64,000 bases of DNA from Elephas maximus indicus. Taxonomy: Eukaryota; Chordata; Mammalia; Proboscidea; Elephantidae. Below are positions 25,905 through 37,379 of this stretch, one piece after another (position 1 is the first letter of the stretch; each line of letters starts with the position of its first letter). Both the position numbers and the translations under genes were made by a program. The stretch spans positions 22,282,001 through 22,346,000 of the forward strand of contig NC_064826.1 in NCBI RefSeq assembly GCF_024166365.1, written 5' to 3'. The notes below the pieces were generated by a model. That model searched no databases. It was not told where the DNA came from and worked only from the letters and a program-made list of their open reading frames with translations.

Positions 25905-26637
25905 TGTTGTTGTTAGTTGCTGTCAAGTTGATTCCTATCATGGTGACCCCGTGTGTTACAGAGTAGAATTGCCCCATAGGGTTTTCTTGGCTATATATAT
26001 TTTTTTTAATTGTCCTTTACGTCTAGGTTTACAGAACAAATTAGTTTCTCATTAAACAACTAATACACATATTGTTTTGTGACATTTGCTGCCAACCCCT
26101 TTTTGACCTTGGGTTCTCCATTTCCATACATCTAGCTTTCCTGTTCCCTCTGGCCTTCTTGACCTTGCCCCTGGGCTCACATGCCCATTTAGTCTTGTAT
26201 ACATGGTTGAACTATGTGTGTTACTGTTTGTTTTATAGGCATGTGTAATCTTAGGGCTGAAGGGTGAACCTCAGGAGTGACCTCAGTACTGAATTAAAAG
26301 GGTGTCCCGGGGCCATATTTTTAGGGTTTCTCCAGTCTCTGTCAGACCAGTAAGTCTGGTCTTGTGTGTGTGTGTTTGAATTTTGTTATACATTTTTCTC
26401 CATCTCTGTCCGGGGACCCTCTATTGTGATCCCTTTCAGAGCAGTTGGTGATGGTAGCTGGACACCATCTAGTTGTGCTGGACTCAGTCTGTTGGAGGCT
26501 GTAGTAGTTGTGGTCCATTAGTCCTTTGGACTTATCTTGCCCTTGTGTCTTTGGTTTTCTTCATTCTCTTGGCTATAATCTTAACAGAAGCAGATTGCCA
26601 GGCCTATCATCAAAGGTATTGCTGGGTGAGTTCTGCA
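25905..26637 (-). repeat. AfroSINE split by a younger retroposon
   Basis: The left half (GTTGTTAGTTGCTGTCAAGT through CCCATAGGGTTTTCTTGGCT) stops at 25995. The right half resumes at about 26578 with ATCTTAACAGAAGCAGATTG and CCAGGCCTATCATCAAAGG. The gap is filled by the 571-bp element at 25996-26566. Confidence 0.85.
25996..26566 (-). mobile_element. Retroposon with RTE-like 3' tail, inside an AfroSINE
   Basis: It is flanked by an 11-bp target duplication TCTTGGCTATA (25985-25995 and 26567-26577). On the minus strand it ends TGTAAACCTAGACGTAAAGG-ACAATTAAAAAAAA. The tail motif recurs in the elements at 47443, 56384 and 57228. The body matches the 47443-54064 element (GTCTCTGTCAGACCAGTAAG, CACCATCTAGTTGTGCTGGA). 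The link to an RTE/BovB-type LINE is inference. Confidence 0.75.
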
Positions 26638-26749
26638 GTGTGAGAGATCACTTTTATATGACCTTTCTCATCATGGTCTTGTTACTTCCACTCAAGTGAC
26701 TGGGTTGAACTATACAAAGTAATTGTGGCCCATCAAGGGGATTGGATAG

Positions 26750-27261
26750 TGTTACAGATTGCATTGCGTCCCCCCAAAATGTGTGTCAACTTGGCTAGGC
26801 CATGATTCCTAGTATTGTGTTACTGTCTACCATTTTGTCATCTGATATGATTTTCCTATGTGTTGTAAAACCTACCTCTAAGATGTTAAGGATTAGAGGC
26901 AGTTATGTTAATGAAGCAGAACTCGATCTACAAGATCAGGTTGTATCTTGAGTCAATCTCTTTTGAGATATAAAAGAGAAAAGTGAGCAGAGAGATGAGG
27001 GGACGTCGTACCACTAAGAAACAAGAGCTAGGAGAATAGCGTATCCTTTGGATCCAGGGTTCCTGCACTGAAAGTCTCCTGGACTAGGGAAGATTGATGG
27101 CAAGGACTTTCCCCCAGAGCTGACAGAGAGAGAAAGCCTTCTCCTGGAGCTGGCACCCTGAATTTGGACTTCTAGCCTCCTAGCTTGTGAGAGAGTAAAT
27201 GTCTGTTTGTTAAAGCCATCCACTTGTAGTATTTCTGCAGCAGCACTAGATGACTAAGACA
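26750..27261 (+). mobile_element. Solo LTR, ERVL-MaLR type (fossil)
   Basis: It begins TGTTACAGATTGCATTGCGT and ends GATGACTAAGACA, about 512 bp with TG..CA ends. The TTGAGATATAAAAGAGA stretch near 26970 fits a TATA-like promoter region. The same family occurs at 28543, 30988, 47196, 61423 and 63916. It is an old, broken, solo copy. Confidence 0.75.
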
Positions 27262-27289
27262 GATAGCTTGTTAATAATGCAAATAAAGT

Positions 27290-27990
27290 TCAGGGCACCT
27301 GTGTGGGGGTAGAACCATGCAAATAAAATCTGTGGAATCCTAAAAAAGAGAATGGTCAGTTTTGCCATTCTGCTAGGCTTAATATGAACCATTCCAGAGG
27401 TGGGAAGAGAAGACCTCACCACCACCAAGAAAGAAGAGCTGGTGAAGTGTGTCCTTTGGACCTTGGATCCCTGTGCTGAGAAGCTCCTGGAACCACGAGA
27501 CAGAGAGAGAAAGCGAGAGAGATGTAACACCAAAGACGAAGAGAAGCTGTGGCAGAGAAATGGTGGCAGCAGAGGCAGGAGACCAGCAGGAGATGGTGTG
27601 GTAGGCCTTCTGGCCCATGAAGTGAGAAAGCTGAGCACCTTCGGGCAGGAGGCTTGCTGGTGGTGTAGGGTGCCTCTGGGCACTTGGTGGAGCTAAGTTT
27701 CCTGACCCACAAAGGTAGAACTGAGCATCTTTGGGCTGAGGCTTGCTGATGGAGGAGGGTGCCTCCAGACACTTACTGGCAGAGCTAAAAGAGCTTTGTA
27801 ACACTTGCCTGAGCAGGGTAGAGGCCAGGCCGAGGGGCTGAGGGCCAAAGAGAGGCCTCCCTGCAAGCAAGGCTGAGAAGAGGCTGTCCTGGTTGAAGAA
27901 CTGTATCCTGAGCTTTCCTGAACCTGAATTGAAACCTGTTACTTCCCTAATAAACCCCATAACTCAAGTATGGTCTATGAGTTCTGTGTA
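27290..27990 (+). mobile_element. LTR-like repeat, second MaLR-like type (fossil)
   Basis: The middle shares ACCACCAAGAAAGAAGAGCT and the GAGAAGCTCCTGG segment with the MaLR-type LTRs, but it has its own 3' part with an AATAAA near 27950 followed by about 45 bp. A related copy is at 54357-54860. Ends are uncertain and it is broken. Confidence 0.5.
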
Positions 27991-27999
27991 GCCACTGCA

Positions 28000-28540
28000 A
28001 CAAGTTGAACCCAGCAGAGAAGGAGAGAGTGCCGTGGGAGGGATGGATAGTGTTGGAACTGGTAAAGATGGTGGAAAGAGGAGGTACGTCTGACCTCTAT
28101 CTCACAGCAATCAGCCTTGGGCTTTGTCGATCTTGATTCTCCTTCCCCCTTGTAAAGTTGCATGAGGAGGTCAGATGCTGCCCCCACATCATCATTTTTA
28201 CAGGGTTCAACCTCCAACCACGACATTAATATCTGCCTTACCTATCTCAAGGGGCTATAGATTAAAGTGATGAGATAATGTATCTGAATGTTTTGTGTTA
28301 TGCAGCTGGATGTTATCTGGGCCACTAACAAACTGGGTCTGAACAGACATCTAGGGCATGGGCATGCCCCATCTTGACCTACAAAGTCTGGAATGAGGAC
28401 AGACTTTGGGAACCAGGTGTGAGTGAGTGCATGGCATTCTTTTGCTCTTCAGTCATAGGCTTCCATTCCCAAGAAGGATCCAAAGGTCAAAAAGTACATT
28501 TAGAAGAGTCCCAATATAATAACACAACTAGTGGTAATGG
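28000..28540. other. Spacer between LTR fossils, nothing recognised
   Basis: No gene or clear repeat is visible. It could include internal remnants of the flanking LTR elements. Confidence 0.3.
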
Positions 28541-28542
28541 AG

Positions 28543-29030
28543 TATCTTAGTCTTCTAGTGCTGCTATAACAAATACCACAAGTAGAGGCTTCAACAAAGA
28601 GAAATTTATTCTCTCACAGTCTAGTAGGCCACAAGTCATCTCCAGGGGAAGGCTTACTCTCTCAGTTCTGGAGGAAGGTCCTTGTCGTCACTCTTCCCCT
28701 GGACTAAGAGCATCTCTGTGCAGGAACTCCAGGTCCAAAGGACGTACTCTGATCCTGGCACTGCTTTCTTGGTGGTATGAGATCCCCCACTCTCTGCTGG
28801 CTTCTCTCTTTTATATCTCAAAAGAGATTGACTTAGGACATTATCTAATCTTGTAGATCTCATCAATGTAACTGCTGCTAATCCATCTCATTAACATCAT
28901 AGTGATAGGATTCACAACACATAGGGAAATCACATCAGATGACAAAACAGTAAACAATCATACAATACTGGGAATCATGACCTAGCCAAGCTGATAGATA
29001 TTTTGGGGGGACACAATTCAATCCATGACA
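28543..29030 (-). mobile_element. Solo LTR, ERVL-MaLR type (fossil)
   Basis: Antisense copy of the 26750-27261 family. It begins with the reverse of the ACTAAGACA end and finishes at ACAATTCAATCCATGACA. Old and broken. Confidence 0.75.
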
Positions 29031-29283
29031 CCAAGTCAGGTCAATTCTACATCTTTAGCTCTTTTATCAGCTTCTTTCTCTTCATGTTGCCACTGCCTGG
29101 TTTCACTATGATCTCTTTCCCATAACTGAAAAAGCCTCCTTACAGATCTTCTATGCCTTACTATTTCCACCCTGTTATGCAAGTCTTCATGATGTTACTC
29201 TTGAGATTAAAACCCTCTAGTGTCTTCCCTACTACCCAAGGTAAAATATAAATGCCTTAATTTGGGTACCCACCTGTTATGCC

Positions 29284-29402
29284 AAGGAGCCCTGGTGGCA
29301 CAACAGTTAAGCACTTGACTGCTAACTGAAAGGTTGGTGGTTTGAACCCACCCAGCTGCTTCAAGGGAGAAAGACCTGGTGATCTGCTTACGTAAACATT
29401 AG
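29284..29402 (+). repeat. AfroSINE, 3' part missing
   Basis: The head AAGGAGCCCTGGTGGCACAA is clear. It stops after the GACCTGGTGATCTGCTTACG segment, where the next SINE begins. Confidence 0.88.
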
Positions 29403-30212
29403 AAGGTGCCTTGATGGCATAGTGGTTAAACCCTTTCAAAATTTTTTTCTTTAGAAAATTTTTTTCCTTAAAAAATTTTTTTGATACTATGTGCTTTCAA
29501 TAATAGAAGGCATGCTGAATTAAGGAGTCGTTCAAAAAAAATTTTTTTTTCTGAATTTTTGTTATGAAATTTTGAGATTTATCATTTGGAGAAATATCAT
29601 ATGGGAATGCATTTTCCCACAAAATGCTGGCGATAGTCTGGTGCCTGTTTACTGAGCTCTGTCTGTCCCAAGGATCTCTGGAGGCAGGATTTTGGGTGAT
29701 GCCTTCCGTTTGGCTACATTGGGCATCTCTGGTTTTCCAAAAATGACCAAAAAAAGAAAAGCCAACCCACCAGGGTTCCGACACAGGAAACCATAAATAT
29801 ACTTACAAGGCTTACTTAGCTGTACAAAAGCCAGAAGAGACATAAGTTTGATCCAATCGCACTTCCTGGAAGCACTGCCTCATACATAAGCCTCTTTACC
29901 TTAGTGAATTTTTCCCAAAGAACATTTTTTCATGTTTCACCATTACACAAGCCCCCCACTGGAGGGCAGCAAATACTTTTAGTGGGAAAAGTAGTCTCCC
30001 AAGAAACCTGAGAGCCCAAAAATGTTAGCGGACAGCTTCTGTGCCAAGATTCAAATGAAGGGTTAAAGCACTCAGCTGCTAACCCAAAGGTTGGTGGTTT
30101 GAACCCACCAACTACTCCATGGGAGAAAGATGTGGCAGTCTGCTTCTGTAAAGATTTATAGCCTTGGAAATCCTATGGGGCAGTTCCACTCTGCCCTATA
30201 GGATCCCACCGC
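29403..30212 (+). repeat. AfroSINE split by a 632-bp insertion
   Basis: The head (CCTTGATGGCATAGTGGTTAAA, to 29430) continues at 30063 with TTAAAGCACTCAGCTGCTAA and then GTTGGTGGTTTGAACCCACC. The two parts rejoin to the normal SINE order at the repeated TTAAA. Confidence 0.8.
29431..30062. mobile_element. piggyBac-like DNA transposon insertion (candidate)
   Basis: The element is inserted in an AfroSINE and flanked by TTAAA on both sides (29426-29430 and 30063-30067). It starts CCCTTTCAAAATTTT and ends TTCAAATGAAGGG, so its ends are short imperfect inverted repeats. TTAA target sites and CCCTTT-type ends are hallmarks of the piggyBac superfamily. It encodes no recognisable transposase; minus-strand open frames of up to 95 aa show no motif I know. 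The left end is rich in A and T runs. A non-autonomous copy is the simplest reading. Confidence 0.55.
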
Positions 30213-30224
30213 ATCCCCATTCAG

Positions 30225-30735
30225 CTTACCTATTTGGCCTGTGCAAAAAACAGGTGGATCTTGGAGAATGACAGTGGATTATCATAAACTTAACCAGGTG
30301 GTGACTCCAACTGCAGCTGCTGTTCCAGATGTGGTTTCATTGCTTGGGCACATTAATACATCTCCTGGTACCTGGTTTGCAGCTACTGATCTGGCCTATG
30401 CCTTTTCCCTTGGAAACTGTATGGGGCAGTTCTACTCTGTCCTATAGGGTCACTACGAGTTGGAATCAACTTGACGGCACTGGGTCTGGGGTATGCCTTT
30501 TTCTTGATTCTGGTTTTGAAGGAAGGCCAGAAGCAGTTTGCCTTCAGGTGGCAAGGCCAGCAATACACCTTCACTGTCTACTTCAGAGGTATATCAACTC
30601 TCCAGCCCTATGTCATAATTTAGTCCACAGGGACTTTGATCACCTTTTCCTTCCACAAGATACCACATTGGTCCATTACATCAGTGACATTATGCTGATT
30701 GGACCTAGTAAGGAAGCTGGTTAGTTGGTCCTACT
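30225..30735 (+). mobile_element. ERVL pol (reverse transcriptase) fossil
   Basis: Translation shows similarity to the reverse-transcriptase part of ERVL-type pol. It is interrupted by a partial AfroSINE at about 30400-30492, so the provirus was in place before that SINE. The copy is incomplete and broken, with several breaks. Confidence 0.8.
30400..30492 (+). repeat. AfroSINE, 3' half, in the ERVL fossil
   Basis: It runs from GGAAACTGTATGGGGCAGTT to GAATCAACTTGACGGCACTG. The head is absent. Confidence 0.85.
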
Positions 30736-30739
30736 TTCG

Positions 30740-31502
30740 CTAGACAAAGTGGTGTCTGTTATGCCTTCTTTCCCTCCGATTCTCCCATTTGTAATGGAAA
30801 TATCTAGCTTGGGCCTGTTCTACCATTGTACTTTGGAAGCAGATAACCTGTTTTCTAGATTTCACAGATGAAGAGGAATTCTTTGGATTTTGGACTTGGA
30901 ATTGATTTAAGGCTTTTGCTGATATGATGGGGTGAATACGTTTTACACATGGCAAGGACATGAATTTTGGGGGGCCAAAGGGTGGAACGTCATGGATTGA
31001 ATTGTGTCCCCCAAAAATATGTGTACCAACTTGGCTAGGCCATGAGTCTCAGTATTGTGTGATTGTTCACCATTTTGTCATCTGTTATGATTTTCCTATG
31101 CATTGTAAACCTATCTCTATGATATTAATGAGATGGGATTAGTGGCAGTTACGTTACTGAGGCAGGACTCAATCTGCAAGACTAGATTCTGTCTTAAGCC
31201 AACCTCTTTTGGGATACAAAAGAGAGAAGCAAGCAGAGAGACATAGGGACCTCATACCACCAAGAAAGCAGCACTGGGAGCACAGCATGTCCTTTGGAAA
31301 TGGGGCTCATGGGCTGAGAAAATCCTAGACCAGGGAAGATTGATGACAGTGACCTTCCTCCAGAGCAGACAGAGAGCTAAAGCCTTCCCCTGGAGCTTAC
31401 ACCCCGAATTTGGACTACTAGACTGTGAAAAAATAAACCTCTGTTTGTTAAAGCCATCTACTTGTGGTATTTCTGTTATTGCAGCCATGGATAACTAATA
31501 CA
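30740..31502 (+). mobile_element. 3' end of an ERVL/MaLR element with its LTR (fossil)
   Basis: About 250 bp of internal 3' sequence (including GGACATGAATTTTGGGGGGC) lead directly into an LTR of the 26750 family at about 30988-31502. With the pol fragment upstream, this looks like one shortened and broken provirus. Confidence 0.65.
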
Positions 31503-31660
31503 GGCGCGTTACTTAACCTCTCTGTGCTCCGTGCTCCCATTATCTGTAAAATAATGCTAATAATACCCCCTAAGCTGAATTACTGTACAGACTAAATAAC
31601 AAAACTTTTGTGAGGCTCCTGGTGTATAGCTGGCACTCAGGATAGAAATCATGGCTATAG
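31503..31660 (+). repeat. MIR fragment
   Basis: CGTTACTTAACCTCTCTGTG and ATTATCTGTAAAATAATGCT are MIR core in sense orientation. Confidence 0.65.
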
Positions 31661-31727
31661 AGTGCCCTCTATAAGCATAGTTGAATTAACTCAAAACTTA
31701 TGAAAAGTGCTAGCAATTATTACGCTA

Positions 31728-31885
31728 TATGTAGTGGTTAAGTGCTACCGCTGGTAACCAAAAGGTCAGCAGTTCGAATCCACCAGACGCTCCTTGAAAA
31801 CTCTATGGGGCAGTCTTACTCTGTTCTATAGGGTCGCTATGAGTTGGAATTGACTCCACTGCAATGGGTTTGTTTTTTTGGTTTT
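31728..31885 (+). repeat. AfroSINE
   Basis: TAGTGGTTAAGTGCTACCGC, then CAAAAGGTCAGCAGTTCGAA, ending GGAATTGACTCCACTGCAAT. Confidence 0.92.
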
Positions 31886-32209
31886 CTTATGCCTACTAGG
31901 TGCCAAGCACTGTGTTAGACAGGGTTGCAGTTATCATGGTCTAAAAGGGAGTCTAACGGTTGCATTTTAGAGACATAGGTGCTGGTCCCCCAAAGAGTGG
32001 GGGTGTCGCCCATCTTTGTGCTTCGTAAGAACGCTGCGCAATGCTGCCCCCAGTCGCTTGCTGATCGAAGCCCAAGGACAAACTCAAGCACCCCGACCTC
32101 ACCAAACAAATCAACATCACGCCTGAGTCCTCTTCTCTGCTTCCTCCATTCTTCCCAAGCCATGTCCTCAGGTCATACAGCCCCTAGGTTTTCCACAGGC
32201 GGCTCCCAC

Positions 32210-32720
32210 CCACCGCCTGGAGTGGCCACGCCCACCTCGCACATGCTGGGGGCGGAGCCTGCGGCGGGGTGCTGTCGTCACTTCCTGAGGACCCGGCAGT
32301 GACGTTTGGGCCGGCCGCGGTAGTTAGGAAGTCCTGATGGAGCCGCGTTTGGTGTAAACCTTGGCCGACCGGGACCGCGGGGGCTGGCCGGGGCTGCAGG
32401 GATCCGGGCGAGCGGGGCGCGCGGCGCGGCTTTGTGGGCCTGGGCGGGCGAGCCCCGGCGGTGCGCTCCTCTCGTGCCGGCGTCGCTCCGCCTCCGGGAC
32501 AGGACCCGGCCCGCCCTCTGGGCCCGGGACCAGGCGGGACCTCCTGCCAGGGTGTCCCGCCGCGCCTCATCCGGTCCGGGACTGCCGGGAGCAGCAGGTG
32601 TGCGGCCCGACAACTCTCTCCCCGACGCTTGCAGTCCGTGCCACGTCTTCGCGGGCTGCCGGAACGCTGACGTGGAGCTGCCAGTCCCGCACCCCTATGG
32701 AGAAGTTTGGGATGAATTTC
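32210..32720 (+). promoter_or_regulatory. CpG island promoter of GCC1
   Basis: GC-rich, CpG-rich sequence runs from about 32210 into the GCC1 start. It holds TGACGT (CRE-type, 32300-32305), nearby CACTTCCTGAGG (ETS-type), and no TATA box. An in-frame stop at 32355 and the lack of any in-frame ATG before 32697 show this part is 5' UTR and promoter. Confidence 0.85.
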
Positions 32721-35700
32721 GGGGGCGGCCCGAGCAAGAAGGACCTGCTGGAGACCATAGACACACAGAAGAAGCAGCTCCTGCAGTACCAGGCACGGCT
32801 CAAGGATGTGGTCCGCGCCTATAAAAGCCTACTGAAGGAGAAAGAGGCGCTGGAGGCCAGCATCAAGGTACTGTCGGTGTCCCACGAGGCGGATGTGGGC
32901 CTCGCAGGTGTCCAGCCCTCAGGTCTCACTTTTCCTGACTCCATTGATGACCGGTGCTCCACTCACAGCGGGGATAGCACGGGGACCGCCACCAGCTTGG
33001 ATACTGCAGCCAGTCTCACCAGCACCAAGGGTGAGTTTGGGGTAGAAGATGAGAGACCGGCCCGTGGCCCACTACCTCTGAAGTCCGAAGAAGCCAGCGG
33101 TTCGGAGAGTGGCATTAGCAGCAGTAGTGGGGACGGTCCGTCGGGGGGCGTGGAGGCAGACAAACGACTGCACCAAATGAAGACTCAGTTGGCCACTTTG
33201 ACCAGCTCTTTGGCTACAGTCACCCAGGAGAAGTCCCGTATGGAGGCTTCTTACCTGGCTGACAAGAAGAAGATGAAACAGGACTTAGAGGATGCCAGTA
33301 AGAAGGCAGAGGAGGAGAGGGGCCGTCTGGAGGGGGAATTGAAGGGGCTGCAGGAGCAAATAGCGGAAACCAAAGCTCGACTTATCACGCAGCAGCACGA
33401 TCGGGCCCAAGAGCAGAGTGACCATGCCTTGATGCTGCGTGAGCTCCAGAAGCTGCTGCAGGAGGAGAGGACCCAGCGCCAGGACCTGGAGCTCCGTCTG
33501 GAGGAGACCCGAGAAGCCCTGGCAGGGCGGGCATATGCCATTGGTCAGATGGAAGGGTTTGAACTGCAGACCAAGCAGCTAACCAGGGAGGTAGAGGAGC
33601 TGAAGGGTGAGCTGCAGGCTCTTCGAAATGAGAAGAATCGGCCTGACCCCCGGCTGCAGGACCTTCAGGAAGAGGCCGCTGGCCTCAAGAGTCATTTCCA
33701 GGCTCAGTTGCAACAGGAAATAAGGAAGGTAATTATTCTCATTTCCTTCAAGCATTAGTCCTTTAATCTGAAGTGGGAAACATGAAGGCTTTTCCTCCTT
33801 TGGGAGTTAGCACTAAGTGGTCGCACTGGCATTTCTGATGCTACTGGAAAAGTCCCACTAGTGAGTCCTGGGAATTCCTGCTCTACACGGTGTTGACAGT
33901 CTCCACAGAGTGTGTGCCCAACAGGAAGTGGAGTTTCTGCGTGTAGGCTGGGTAGGAGCCAGACAGCTCCGAGTTCTGGGCATTGACATCTTCCCAGCCG
34001 GGCTCTACGAAGCGGTGTAGTCCCAGCTGCACAAGGAAGGGTGATGTGTGGGGCTGTGTTTGTAGGGAGATGAAGGGGGCGATGGGGATTTTCTCAGAAG
34101 AAACAATCTCTTGTAGTTGCTTTCAGTCAGAATTTGTATCCTTTCAGTGTGGAGAGAAATCTAACTCCGTTTTGAATTTCGAGGAATATCAGAAGAAAAA
34201 AAAAAACCGTATGATTTCTTAATAGGATTTGGGGAGGCATGTAATAAACAAGAGTAAAGCTTTATATGTGAGCTAGGTGTATGGTATGAGAAAGCAGAAG
34301 CACTAAAGCAGAACAGTAAGAAAATACACTAAGGTCTGGTGTAATATGTTTCTGGGAGCAGAACCCAAGCAGGTTACAGGAACTGTTGTTAGCACCTAAA
34401 TCCACACAAAAACCCCCAGTTCCCATTCTTCCCAGGCCATCCTAGTCATGTGACACTTTTGCTCACCCTCTCGCTTTCTCAAAATTTGCCCTAGGGCATT
34501 GTGTGGCTTTCCTGGCTGCATTTCTGTCTGTTGCCTTGTTTTCCAGACAGCCCTTGCTGAGGAACAACTCCGACAGCAATCTCAGGTGGAAGAGCAGAGG
34601 GTGGCAGCCCTAGAGAACCAGATATCCGAGGTGTCTGAACTGCTGGGCATCTACGAGAAGGCCAAGCAGAAGGACCAGCTGGCTATCCAGAAGCTGAAGG
34701 AGCGTATTCTGCAGCTGGACCTGGAGAATAAGACACTGGCTCTCGCAGCCTCCAGCCGGTCCCCTCTGGACAGCCATGGTGAGGAGTCCAGTCTGGATGT
34801 TAATGTCCTGAAGGACAAGATGGAGAAGCTGAAGAGACTGTTGCAGGTTGCAGCCAGAAAAAGCCAGGTGGCCCTGGATGTGGAGAAGCTCTGCGACCCA
34901 GAGATAATGCCCACCTCGGAGGCTACTGATGGGGAGAAAGCCACTGCGCTGTACTACCAACAGGAGCTGAAACAGCTGAAGGAGGAGTTTGAGAGGTACA
35001 AGATGAGGGCCCAGGTTGTCCTCAAGAGCAAGAGCACCAAAGACAGCAATGTGTCAAAGGAGCTGGAGGAAGCCCAGGAGCAGCTGGCAGAGCTGAAGGA
35101 GAAGTACATCTCCCTGCGGCTGTCCTGCGAGGAGCTCGAGCGCCAGCACCAGCAGGAGGCTGAGGACTGGAAGCAGGAGCTGACCCGGCTGCAGCAGCTG
35201 CACCGGCAGGAGCTGGAGCGCAGTCAGCTGGACTTCAGGGACCGCACGCTGAAGCTGGAGGAGGAGCTGCACAAGCAGCGTGACCGGGCCCTGGCCGTGC
35301 TGGCTGAGAAAGACCTGGAGCTGGAGCAGTTGCGCTCTGTGGCCCTGTCCTCCAGCCTGCCAGGACGCAGAAGCCCAGTGGGGGCTGGAGGTCTTGGGGA
35401 CCCAGTTGACACATCATCCCCAGATAGCCTGACCCAAGCCCTGCACCTTGCGGCACCCAACGAGCCCACTTTCTTCCTGTATGCTGAGCAGCTGGCCCGC
35501 AAGGAGGTGGAGATCACCTCGCTGCGGAAGCAGAAGAACAGGCTGGAGGCTGAGGTGCGTCAGCTGCAGGATCGGCTGCTGGAGGAGAGGGAGCGGCACC
35601 AGGAGGAGGTTGGAGCCCTGCAGAGCCACATTGAAAAGAACATCAGGGACCAGAGCAGGGAGGGAGCCAACCTGGAGTACCTCAAAAACATCATCTACCG

Positions 35701-35842
35701 CTTCCTGACCTTGCCAGACTCTCTGGGCCGTCAGCAGACGCTCACAGCCATACTGACGATCTTGCATTTCAGTCCCGAGGAGAAACAAGTGATAAAGCGG
35801 CTCCCAGCCAGTGGTAGCTGGTGGCCTTCGGGCAAGAGATGA
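32697..35842 (+). CDS. GCC1: GRIP and coiled-coil domain-containing protein 1
   Basis: GCC1 (GCC88) is a trans-Golgi network golgin that tethers endosome-derived vesicles; its GRIP domain binds ARL1-GTP. Two coding exons, 32697-33728 and 34547-35842, join in phase 0 across an 818-bp GT-AG intron. They give 775 aa, the human length from memory. The protein opens MEKFGMNFGGGPSKKDLLET, has a Ser/Thr-rich segment around 75-150, then long Leu/Glu/Gln-rich coiled coils to about 700. The GRIP domain covers about 713-763, with NLEYLKNIIYRFL, including the Tyr residues GRIP domains use to bind ARL1. The end is SWWPSGKR. No SINE lies between its CpG island and its stop. The Golgi role fits its neighbour ARF5 only loosely; they share a compartment, not a known complex. 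Confidence 0.97.
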
Positions 35843-37376
35843 TGCTGTTTTCATTAACTCCTGAGATTCCTGTGCCTCTTTTCTGTGAGAAGGGGTGGGC
35901 TCTGGCTTCAACTGCCTCTTCTCTTCTCTAATGTTTCCTTCTTCACAGTGCTGAGCTCAGAGGAGTCTTCGATGTGGGATGGGATTTTCTGCCAAATGCC
36001 ATTAATGCCACTTTATCCTTGGGCCTGGGGATATGGAGTGTGTTGGAACAGCATCTTCTAGTGGCGTGTGTGTATGGGGAGAGGTTAGGCCGGAGAGATG
36101 GAAAAGTTGGGGAAGTGGTGAGAGTCTCTTAAGGTACAATTTTGTTTTAATACTATGCTCCTAGCTCAGAGCTAGATATGACTCGCAAGGGAGTTCAGTG
36201 AACTAATTTCTACACATGTGGTGGAGTACTCATCCGGGGCATAATGACCAGCACCATACTCCATCTCATCAATTTGTGTCTGACCCACTGCTGCCCCAAT
36301 TCTCTGGGGACGTCAGTCAGGCTGAAAAGCCACCAGGAAGTTTGAAATAGTGACAGATTGTCCACTAGTACAAAGGGCTAAGGAATAGTGAGTTCACCCT
36401 GGCATTGGGAAGCTTGGTTTAGTTAGGGCCGAGGGGCCACTAAAGCAGTCTAGACCAAACACACTGCTCGTGGCCAACCAAAAGATGGCTGATCTCGGAG
36501 AGTTCCTGAGTGACCTGTTTTTGGCCTGAATAGAGTTTAAATAGTTGCTCTCACACTTGCCCCAGCCTGAAACCATCTGCCTAAGGTTGGCCTGAACTTG
36601 TGAGTAAATGACGTTGCTATCTTCTCCTCAATGTTGAACTTTGACAAAGAAACAAATCTTAGCCTCTTACAGAGAGGAATCAGATCGGTAAGCTCTATTC
36701 CTGCCCGAATATAAGGATAGAACTCAGAGATTTGCTCCCGGCTGTCTCTGCCTTTGTATGGACAGGGAAGAGAAGAAGGGTTTGCGCAGAGGATTCCAGA
36801 AGGTTGCTGTGGCCCACTCAGCAAAGTTGTGGCTGTCCAGCTGAGGCTGACCTGGGGTGCTTTCTGTTCTGTGGCCAGCACTCTGGCTAAATCGCCAAGT
36901 CCCTGCCACCAGGGTATTGCTACTTGACTGTCAACAGGATATTTTGACCACTCCTTCAGGGAGGTAATAAGAGTTTAAATCTACAATCCTCATCTTCCCC
37001 ACAGAGTGTCCTGCAGACCAAATAAAAGAGTAGATTCATTCTGCTTTTAAGGAAAGGTGGCTTGTTATCCAGGTGGCCTGGAAAGGAGGGACCCAAGAAA
37101 TTCAGACAGTATCAGTGGCTCACCCTGTCCCCCACCTGCCCTTGCTGGTTAGAGATCTTTGAACCTTAAAGACCAAGGCTTTGCCACTAACTGGACTAAC
37201 GACTATCTGTTATTTCATCATAGAGCTTTGTTTTATGAGGATTTGGGGTGCAGAAGACTGGGATTAAATGCTCCGAACGGGAGTTTAGGTGACCTGGAGT
37301 ATCTACCAAGAGGAAATGGACTTAGCAGAAGTGCTGTGTTCACATGATAAAAACATAAACCGTGGGATCATTAAAC
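35843..37376 (+). other. Probable GCC1 3' UTR
   Basis: Repeat-free sequence follows the stop codon. Two possible poly(A) signals are visible: AATAAA at 37021-37026 and ATTAAA at 37370-37375. The end cannot be fixed from sequence alone. Confidence 0.45.
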
Positions 37377-37379
37377 CTG

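Noticed and set aside
29497-29843. Possible transposase fragment in the piggyBac-like insertion
   Set aside because: The 64- and 95-codon frames lack recognisable DDE or other transposase motifs, so they are not called as genes.
32361-32696. In-frame 112-codon extension upstream of the GCC1 start
   Set aside because: It has no ATG, begins after an in-frame stop, and lies in the CpG island. The family start is at 32697.
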